Part shown: piece by piece, positions 6,087-10,704 of the stretch | Layout of the letters: every line of letters starts with the position of its first letter | Numbering within the stretch: the first letter of the stretch is position 1 | Origin: Dietzia timorensis | Lineage (GTDB): Bacteria > Actinomycetota > Actinomycetes > Mycobacteriales > Mycobacteriaceae | Reading direction: 5' to 3' | Assembly: GCF_020742175.1 (NCBI RefSeq) | Contig: NZ_DYXM01000124.1 | Span: forward strand, 1-10,704 | Length of the DNA stretch: 10,704 bases | The notes under the pieces: generated by a model | The model's input: the letters and a program-made list of their open reading frames with translations, nothing else | The model's database searches: none | Told to the model about the DNA's origin: nothing | Program-made: the position numbers and the translations under genes

Positions 6087-6677
6087 TCAATCCCAGCCCC
6101 CGACGAGCGTGTCGATCCCCTCGACATAGGCGTCCATATCGACCTCGCCCCTCAGAGCCGTCTGGACGATGTAGCCCTGCACGAAGGCGAGGAACGCGGG
6201 TGCGCTGCGCCTGGCCGCATCATCCGGATCGGCATGATCGGCCTGCGCAAACCACGCCCGGAGGTAGATCGCGATGGCGTCGAGAATATTCTCGACAATC
6301 CGCTGAGTCCACGTGCTGAGCACATCATGGGTCATCGCCTGGCCCCAGATCTGCATCATCGCGCGGGCGTTGCGAGTGAGATTCGGCAGGGCGCTCGCAA
6401 TCTGACTCACGGCCTGCGATGGCGGCGGGACGGGCTCGCGCTCGGCGAGCTCGGCGAAATCGGCGGCCCGGTCCTGCACCACGACCCGAGCACCGGCGAT
6501 GAGAATCTCGTCCTTCGACGCGAAGTACCCGTAGATCGCCCCGGCGGACAGGCCCGAGCGCTCGATCACGTCGGCCATCGAGGTGTCTGCAATACCCTTC
6601 TCCGTCACCGAAGCCAGCAACGCGTGGACGATCTTCTCGCGCTGGGCCTTACGGCGGGCATCGGAAATTCTCGGCAT
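6087..6677 (-). CDS. TetR-family transcriptional regulator B
   Basis: A 196-residue TetR regulator with a textbook DNA-binding domain: helix-turn-helix at about 32-52 and GLSAGAIYGYFASKDEIL (42-59). The ligand domain carries PVPPP (82-86), QIWG (109-112), AWFAQADHADP (141-151) and QGYIVQ (167-172), in register with TetR-A. The ATG at 6677 has no Shine-Dalgarno; a -10-like TATTGT (6690-6685) ends 7 nt before it, so a leaderless transcript is likely. It is divergent from the membrane protein gene at 6789, and inverted repeats fill the gap, which is the usual layout of a TetR repressor that controls itself and a neighbouring exporter gene. The TetR family is certain; the target and ligand are inferred. 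Confidence 0.95.
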   Translation of the reverse strand: MPRISDARRKAQREKIVHALLASVTEKGIADTSMADVIERSGLSAGAIYGYFASKDEILIAGARVVVQDRAADFAELAEREPVPPPSQAVSQIASALPNLTRNARAMMQIWGQAMTHDVLSTWTQRIVENILDAIAIYLRAWFAQADHADPDDAARRSAPAFLAFVQGYIVQTALRGEVDMDAYVEGIDTLVGGWD

Positions 6678-6684
6678 GAGTCAC

Positions 6685-6690
6685 ACAATA
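6685..6690 (-). promoter_or_regulatory. Predicted -10 element of the TetR-B gene
   Basis: TATTGT on the minus strand, 7 nt before the ATG, preceded by TG. The inverted repeat at 6692-6705 lies directly upstream, where the -10/-35 spacer would be, so a bound repressor would block this promoter. No strong -35 is visible. Seen by eye only. Confidence 0.4.
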
Positions 6691-6691
6691 C

Positions 6692-6705
6692 AGAATGACC
6701 ATTCT
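6692..6705. promoter_or_regulatory. Predicted TetR-B operator O1 (AGAATG-N2-CATTCT)
   Basis: Perfect 6-bp arms AGAATG and CATTCT around AC, located 15 bp upstream of the TetR-B start codon. The geometry (6 + 2 + 6) equals that of the TAGACA-N2-TGTCTA elements but the arm sequence is different. The repeat is directly visible; assignment to TetR-B rests on location. Confidence 0.7.
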
Positions 6706-6731
6706 TCTTGACCGTCCCCCGCCGTCGGAGT

Positions 6732-6752
6732 ACGTTCTAGAACGTTCATTCT
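6732..6752. promoter_or_regulatory. Predicted TetR-B operator O2, compound of three half-sites
   Basis: Contains a perfect 14-bp palindrome ACGTTCTAGAACGT (6732-6745) overlapping an O1-like repeat AGAACG-N2-CATTCT (6739-6752, one arm mismatch). Read as half-sites of the O1 type it is CGTTCT (6733-6738), AGAACG (6739-6744) and CATTCT (6747-6752). It lies 37-57 bp before the membrane protein start and overlaps the most likely -10 region (TTGACC at 6708-6713, then 17 nt, then TACGTT). Two overlapping registers could bind two dimers or offer alternative sites. Confidence 0.6.
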
Positions 6753-6778
6753 TTTTAGCGCGAATTGCCTTCCACAAC

Positions 6779-6783
6779 AGGAG
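6779..6783 (+). promoter_or_regulatory. Ribosome binding site of the membrane protein gene
   Basis: AGGAG, 5 nt before the ATG at 6789. It favours this ATG over an in-frame TTG at 6765, which has no such site upstream. Confidence 0.7.
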
Positions 6784-6788
6784 CCTTC

Positions 6789-7862
6789 ATGACCAGCCCA
6801 GAACCCCACACTCCCTGGCCGAAAGCAGTGGCCATGGGCGTCATCGGCGCGGTCATCGTGTCGCTCGTCGTCCTCGCTTTCCTCTGGCCCTCCATGACTT
6901 CGAAGCCGAAGGACCTTCCAGTCGACGTCGTCGCTTCCGAGCAGGTCTTCGAGCAGTTCACCTCGCAGGCCGGCCACGCTGCCGAGGCGCAGGGCCAGGA
7001 CCTGCCGTTCGAGTTCAACCGCGTCGGCACCCGTGACGAGGCGGTCGACGCAATCGAGGCGCGCGACGTCTACGGCGCCTTCGTTCTCCCCTCCGCCCCC
7101 GGCGGGAAGATGGAGGTGCTCACCGCGAAGGCCGCCAATACCCAGGTCGCCACGATGCTCTCCTCCACAGCGGACGGGATGGTCGCCGCACAGGCCGCGC
7201 AGCTCCCCGCCGGCGCTCCCGCGGACCAGCGCATTGCCGCCCTACAGGCCGCCGCCGCGGGGGCCGAGGTCACCGATATCGTCTCGCTCTCCGAGGATGA
7301 CCCGAATGGCACGGGCTTCGCCCTCGCGGCGCTCCCCCTCACCATCGGCGGCATCCTGGGCGGCGTCATCACCTCGCTCGCCCTCAAGGGCACGTGGCGC
7401 CGGCTTGTCGGCGTCCTCACCTATTCCGTCGTCGGCTCCGCGGCGCTGTTCGGGATCCTCGACCTGTGGTTCAACCTCACCCCGGGCCCCGTCTACCTGG
7501 TGTGGCCGACGATCGCCCTGAGTCTCGCCGCCACTGCCTCGGTCATCGTCGGTTTGCACAGCTTGCTCGGGCCTCCCGGTATCGGCGTGGGCGCGATTCT
7601 CACCATGTTCATCGGCAACCCGCTCGCCGGCGCGCAGGCTCCCAAGGAGTTTCTCCCGGGCCCGTTCGGCGAGATCGGCCAGCTCTTCGTCCCGGGGGCG
7701 ACGGGCACACTTCTGCGCGATGTCTCCTACTTCCCCGAGGCATCAACGCTCGCACCGTGGCTGACGCTCACGGCGTGGGCCGCGGCCGGCCTGCTGCTCA
7801 TCGTGTTCGCCCACCACCGCAATGGTCGGGGCGCCGATAGCGCAGAACCTGCGGCGTCATAA
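6789..7862 (+). CDS. YhgE/Pip-like or ABC-2 permease-like membrane protein
   Basis: A 357-residue integral membrane protein. One N-terminal membrane helix (about 13-33) is followed by an extracytoplasmic domain of about 140 residues, then about five helices in the C-terminal half (about 175-197, 207-228, 235-258, 262-282, 325-343). This is the topology of YhgE/Pip and ABC-2 permease proteins, here in a short form, and no ATPase is adjacent. Between the last helices is the FLPGPFGEIGQLFVPGATGTLLRDVSYF stretch (about 288-315, given only in part as a signature: GPFGEIGQLFVPGA), resembling the loop of related actinobacterial proteins. TetR-controlled members are often linked to export or envelope stress, so a role in exporting the TetR-B ligand is plausible but inferred. 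It starts at ATG 6789 with AGGAG upstream and ends at a strong hairpin. No enzyme motif is seen. Confidence 0.8.
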   Translation: MTSPEPHTPWPKAVAMGVIGAVIVSLVVLAFLWPSMTSKPKDLPVDVVASEQVFEQFTSQAGHAAEAQGQDLPFEFNRVGTRDEAVDAIEARDVYGAFVLPSAPGGKMEVLTAKAANTQVATMLSSTADGMVAAQAAQLPAGAPADQRIAALQAAAAGAEVTDIVSLSEDDPNGTGFALAALPLTIGGILGGVITSLALKGTWRRLVGVLTYSVVGSAALFGILDLWFNLTPGPVYLVWPTIALSLAATASVIVGLHSLLGPPGIGVGAILTMFIGNPLAGAQAPKEFLPGPFGEIGQLFVPGATGTLLRDVSYFPEASTLAPWLTLTAWAAAGLLLIVFAHHRNGRGADSAEPAAS

Positions 7863-7886
7863 GACAAACACCCACCTATGACGGCG

Positions 7887-7926
7887 GAAGAGCCGCGTCC
7901 CCTGAGACTGGGGGCGGCTCTTCTTT
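7887..7926 (+). terminator. Hairpin terminator after the membrane protein gene
   Basis: GAAGAGCCGC (7887-7896) pairs perfectly over 10 bp with GCGGCTCTTC (7914-7923). Inside, CCCC (7899-7902) pairs with GGGG (7910-7913) after a 2-nt bulge, leaving a 7-nt loop. A short T run (7924-7926) follows, 25 bp after the stop. The T tract is weak, but a stem this strong in the gap between convergent genes supports a terminator. The opposite strand has no T tract, so use for the minus-strand operon is less likely. Confidence 0.8.
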
Positions 7927-7953
7927 CGTAGAGAATGCGAGGGTGCGGGGCTC

Positions 7954-9024
7954 TCAGCGGCCGAGCTTGGCGGCGGTGTCGTTGGAGACGTAGCGGAACA
8001 CATCGTTCCCCGGGGTGGCTCGCGCGAGCGCGTCCGCGGCGAGGAGCACCGCGGCCGCCGTCCACGTCGACAGCTCGACGGGCCATCGCTTGCCGTCGGA
8101 GAACACCAGGCCGGTCCAGTACGAGCCGTCCTCGTCGCGCAGGTGCTGCATGTTGGTGAACTGCTCGAGCGCCTCGGCGTGCCGGCCGACGGCCTCGAGC
8201 GAGAGCACGAGTTCGCAGGTCTCCGCGCCGGTCACCCACGGGTTGTCGTCGACGCACCGGATACCCAGGCCCTCGACGACGAAATCGTCCCAGCGGCCGT
8301 CGATCCGGTCGGACGCATCCTGCCCGACGACCACGCCGCCGAGGACCGGGTAGTACCAGTCCATCGAGTAGCGATCCTTCGGACTGAACAGCTCCGGGCG
8401 GGTGCGGATCACATCGCCGAGCTGGTCGGCGGTGATCTCCCAGTCGGGCACCGATTCGCCGAGCTCCTCCGCGATGAGCGTGCCGCACCGCAGTGCGTGG
8501 TGCATGCTCGAGGAGCCGGTCACGAGCGCCTCCCGGCGCAGCTCGCCGTCTTCGCCGCGCGAGTACCAGATCTGTCCCTCGGGCCCGCGGAACCGCAGCA
8601 CGAGGTCCAGCGCGCGGCGCACGCACTGCCACATTTCGCGCAGGAACCCCTGGTGCCCGGTCACCTTGAAGTGGTGCCACACCCCCACAGCGACGTACGC
8701 GGTGTAATTCGCGTCGATCCCGGCGTCCTCGATGGCGTCGTCCTGCCAGCGCATCGGCCACGAACCGTCGCCGCGCTGGGTGTCGCGGAGGAAGTAGTAG
8801 GCGCGCTCCGCGGCCTCCCACTGCCCGCCGACGGACAACCCCATAGCCGATTCGACGTGATCCCACGGGTCGGTGTGCCCGCCCGTGAACCACGGGATCT
8901 GCCCATTTGGTCGTTGCACGGAGGCGATCCACTCACCGGTGGCGCGCACCTGTTCGCGCGTGAGCACGCCGGGCACCTCCGGGAGCGGCCTGCTCGCGGG
9001 GTCGAAAGTCGCGGGGTCAGTCAT
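7954..9024 (-). CDS. (alpha/alpha)-toroid protein, often labelled 'prenyltransferase'
   Basis: A 356-residue soluble protein of helical repeats with aromatic, Gly-Asp-rich turns, as in terpene-cyclase/prenyltransferase-beta and (alpha/alpha)6 glycosidase toroids. Such turns are SVQRPNGQIPWF (35-46), DTQRGDGSWPMRW (81-93), GIDANYTAY (102-110), MDWYYPVLGG (221-230), CVDDNPWVTGAE (257-268) and QHLRDEDGSYWTG (293-305). The QRGDGSWP turn resembles the QW motif of squalene cyclases, which explains the usual label. No DDxxD or DxDD motif of prenyltransferases or cyclases was found. Its place in an operon with a GT4 glycosyltransferase makes a glycan-active or glycan-binding toroid more likely than isoprenoid chemistry; this is inference. 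The ATG at 9024 is 7 nt after the methyltransferase stop, whose TAA is part of an AAGGAA ribosome site. Nothing suggests export. Confidence 0.75.
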   Translation of the reverse strand: MTDPATFDPASRPLPEVPGVLTREQVRATGEWIASVQRPNGQIPWFTGGHTDPWDHVESAMGLSVGGQWEAAERAYYFLRDTQRGDGSWPMRWQDDAIEDAGIDANYTAYVAVGVWHHFKVTGHQGFLREMWQCVRRALDLVLRFRGPEGQIWYSRGEDGELRREALVTGSSSMHHALRCGTLIAEELGESVPDWEITADQLGDVIRTRPELFSPKDRYSMDWYYPVLGGVVVGQDASDRIDGRWDDFVVEGLGIRCVDDNPWVTGAETCELVLSLEAVGRHAEALEQFTNMQHLRDEDGSYWTGLVFSDGKRWPVELSTWTAAAVLLAADALARATPGNDVFRYVSNDTAAKLGR

Positions 9025-9031
9025 GTGTTCC

Positions 9032-9787
9032 TTATGCGGGCTTCGGCGCGCGGGCGTCGCGGCGAGCCTTCCAATCGACCGGCTTGGACAGGTAGAAGAC
9101 CTGCGACTTGCCCATCACGGGGTTGAGCGCGGCCTCGGCGAAGCGGGTCACCAGCGGCTTCTTCATCAGGTCCCACACGAGGAGCTTGTGGTACCACTTC
9201 GGCAGAGGATTGTCCTCGTTGTTCACGCCGACGGCGCACTTGAGCCACCAGTACGGCGCGTGCAGCGCGTGCGCGTGCCCCGTGCCCGTCACCTCGAGGC
9301 CCGCGGCGCGGAGCTTGTAGCCGAGCTCGGCCTCGGTGTAGATGCGCACGTGACCGCCGATGTTCTCGTGGTACTCGTCCGAGAGCCACCAGCACACGGT
9401 TTCGGGCCATTCGCGCGGCACGGTCACCGCGGCAACGCCACCGGGCTTGAGCACGCGGACGAACTCCTCGATCGCACGGGTGTCCTCGAGCACGTGCTCG
9501 AGCACCTCGGAGACGAGCACGAGGTCGAAGGTATCGTCCTCGTACGGCAGATTGAGCGCGTCGCCGACGACGGCTTCCGCCTGCGCCCCCTCGGGCAGCC
9601 CACCCTCGAGGCCGATCGCCTCGATCATGTTCTGCACCTCGGCCATTTCCGCCTCGTTCTGGTCGAACGCGGTGACGTTCGCCCCGAGGCTGTACAGCTC
9701 GAACGTGTGCCGCCCGAGCCCGGCGCCGATATCGATGGCGCGCATCCCCGGCGTGACGCCGAGCTTCTTGAAGTTCACCGTTAGCAC
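9032..9787 (-). CDS. Class I SAM-dependent methyltransferase
   Basis: A 251-residue methyltransferase with the Rossmann-like SAM fold: motif I AIDIGAGLGRH (17-27), the acidic end of beta-2 FDQN (41-44), GDALNLPYEDDTFDLV (75-90), EVLEHV (94-99) and RVLKPGG (111-117). The C-terminal half (about 125-251) is longer than the minimal fold and holds Trp/His-rich stretches (WW at 133-134, HALHAPYWWLK at 173-183) that probably form the substrate site. The GTG at 9787 is chosen because AGGAGGA lies 6 nt upstream and the resulting MLTVNF start suits homologues; it overlaps the glycosyltransferase end by 7 nt. A GTG three codons later is possible. The acceptor is unknown; position between a glycosyltransferase and a toroid protein points to a sugar, lipid or other envelope precursor (inference). 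Confidence 0.92.
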   Translation of the reverse strand: MLTVNFKKLGVTPGMRAIDIGAGLGRHTFELYSLGANVTAFDQNEAEMAEVQNMIEAIGLEGGLPEGAQAEAVVGDALNLPYEDDTFDLVLVSEVLEHVLEDTRAIEEFVRVLKPGGVAAVTVPREWPETVCWWLSDEYHENIGGHVRIYTEAELGYKLRAAGLEVTGTGHAHALHAPYWWLKCAVGVNNEDNPLPKWYHKLLVWDLMKKPLVTRFAEAALNPVMGKSQVFYLSKPVDWKARRDARAPKPA

Positions 9788-10704
9788 GGCGCGTCCTCCT
9801 GCTGCTTGTTGGTGGTTGTGGCTTCTTCAGTGGTGACGTCGGACCTGCCGGTATTCCCGGCCTCGTCCACGCCCTCTACTTCGGTAGAAACGTTTTCCTC
9901 GACGTCGACGTCCGTCGGGCCTGTGACAGGCCCGTCCTCGAACTCCGGAGCGGGAAGTCCCTTTACCCGCGCGATCGCGGACTCATAGACCTGCGCGGTG
10001 CGCCGCGCGACGGCGGCCCAGCTGTAGCGCTCCATCACGCGCGCCCGCGCTCCCGCCGACAATCGTTCGCGCTCCGCCGGGTTCTCCAACAGCGCCACGA
10101 TGTTCTTCGCCAGCTCGTCGTCATCCCCCGGTGTGACGAGGATGCCTGCGGATCCGTCCGTCCCGACGACCTCGGGAAGGGCGCCCGCCTCGGAGGCGAT
10201 AAGGGCACAGCCAGAGGACATCGCCTCGACCGCGGGGAGCGAGAAGCCTTCGTACATGCTGGGCACGACCGCGACTTCGGCGGTGCCCACGAGGCGGGCG
10301 AGCTCGTCGTCGTCGACCCCCGAGACGACCTCGATCGAGTCGCCGAGTCCGAGGGAACTGATGAGTGCCGCAGCGGCGCCGTCTTTCTTGAGCTTCGACA
10401 CGAGGGTGAGACGAGCCTCGGGGTGGGTCTTGCGCACGGTTGCGAGCGCGCGGAGGAGCACCGGAACGCCTTTGAGCGGCTCGTCGGCACTGGCGACGGT
10501 GACGATGCGGCCCGCCTCGCGTTCGCGCCCCGGGTGGAAGCGGTCGGTGTCGACGCCGAGCGGGACGGTCGCGATGGACTCGGGGGAAATCTCGAAGTCG
10601 GTGACGATGTCGCGCGCCGAGGACTCCGATACCGTGAGGATCTCCGGAATCTGCCGGGCGACCTTCTTCTGCATGCCGAGGAAGCCGAACCAGCGAGTCG
10701 TGGT
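9781..10704 (-). CDS. GT4-family glycosyltransferase, 5' end missing
   Basis: The C-terminal 307 residues of a GT-B fold, retaining glycosyltransferase of family 4. The frame stays open to the right edge, so the acceptor-binding N-terminal domain is outside the window; the ATG at 10674 is internal, because the 10 codons before it continue the homologous sequence. Numbering from that Met, the nucleotide-sugar domain begins at ILTVSESSARDI (12-23), followed by VPLGVD (37-42), ADEPLKGVPVLLRAL (63-77), then PSMYEGFSLPAVEAMSSG (138-155) with the E-x7-E pair Glu142 and Glu150, and SEAGALPEV (161-169). The last 57 residues (241-297) are an acidic, Thr/Val-rich, probably unstructured tail absent from typical GT4 enzymes. 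The donor cannot be told. The methyltransferase overlaps its end by 7 nt, so the two are co-translated. Confidence 0.92.
   Translation of the reverse strand, partial: TTTRWFGFLGMQKKVARQIPEILTVSESSARDIVTDFEISPESIATVPLGVDTDRFHPGREREAGRIVTVASADEPLKGVPVLLRALATVRKTHPEARLTLVSKLKKDGAAAALISSLGLGDSIEVVSGVDDDELARLVGTAEVAVVPSMYEGFSLPAVEAMSSGCALIASEAGALPEVVGTDGSAGILVTPGDDDELAKNIVALLENPAERERLSAGARARVMERYSWAAVARRTAQVYESAIARVKGLPAPEFEDGPVTGPTDVDVEENVSTEVEGVDEAGNTGRSDVTTEEATTTNKQQEDAPC
9794..9800 (-). promoter_or_regulatory. Ribosome binding site of the methyltransferase gene
   Basis: AGGAGGA on the minus strand, inside the last codons of the glycosyltransferase gene and 6 nt before the GTG at 9787. It is the strongest such site in the window and fixes the start. 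Confidence 0.8.

Noticed and set aside
8143..9784. Long plus-strand frames over the toroid and methyltransferase genes.
   Set aside because: Their translations are His/Arg/Val-rich shadows, whereas the minus-strand genes have clear family motifs and start signals.

Overview
This window is high-GC DNA (roughly two thirds G+C by eye) from an actinomycete. It is densely packed with genes that overlap or sit a few bases apart. An F420-type luciferase-like oxidoreductase, a DUF4185 protein, several TetR regulators, a class I bacterial P450 and SD-less or near-leaderless starts fit the mycolic-acid-containing Mycobacteriales (Rhodococcus, Dietzia, Gordonia and relatives). The genus cannot be fixed from the sequence and that placement is inference. 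No tRNA, rRNA, CRISPR array, insertion sequence or prophage gene was seen.

Layout. (1) 1-706, plus strand: the 3' part of a FetB-type (UPF0014) ABC permease, cut by the left edge. (2) 753-5958, minus strand, read right to left: an LLM-class F420-dependent oxidoreductase, a TetR regulator (here TetR-A), a small MGMT/ATL-like protein lacking the alkyl-acceptor cysteine, a DUF4185 protein, a cytochrome P450 and an SDR oxidoreductase. TetR-A to DUF4185 are overlapping or 1 nt apart, and P450 and SDR overlap by 1 nt. (3) 6087-7862: a second TetR regulator (TetR-B, minus) divergent from a multi-pass membrane protein of the YhgE/Pip or ABC-2 permease type (plus), which ends at a clear hairpin terminator. 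(4) 7954-10704, minus strand: a GT4 glycosyltransferase (cut by the right edge), a class I SAM methyltransferase and an (alpha/alpha)-toroid protein of the kind usually labelled 'prenyltransferase', in one tight operon.

How the parts work together. The main discovery is regulatory. A 14-bp inverted repeat TAGACA-N2-TGTCTA, followed by the same GGTGTGT, lies upstream of the LLM gene (6002-6022) and of the P450 gene (2791-2811). The two copies match at 20 of 21 positions. This ties the two minus-strand transcription units into one regulon, most simply controlled by TetR-A encoded between them. TetR-B is a gapless paralogue of TetR-A (about one third identical by hand count, least alike in the DNA-reading region). 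Its own intergenic region carries a different repeat of the same geometry, AGAATG-N2-CATTCT, plus a second compound copy. The window thus appears to hold two duplicated regulators with diverged operators, one for an oxidative cluster (P450 + SDR + F420 enzyme, with DUF4185 and MGMT-like companions) and one for a membrane exporter-like protein. The substrate of the oxidative cluster cannot be read from the sequence.
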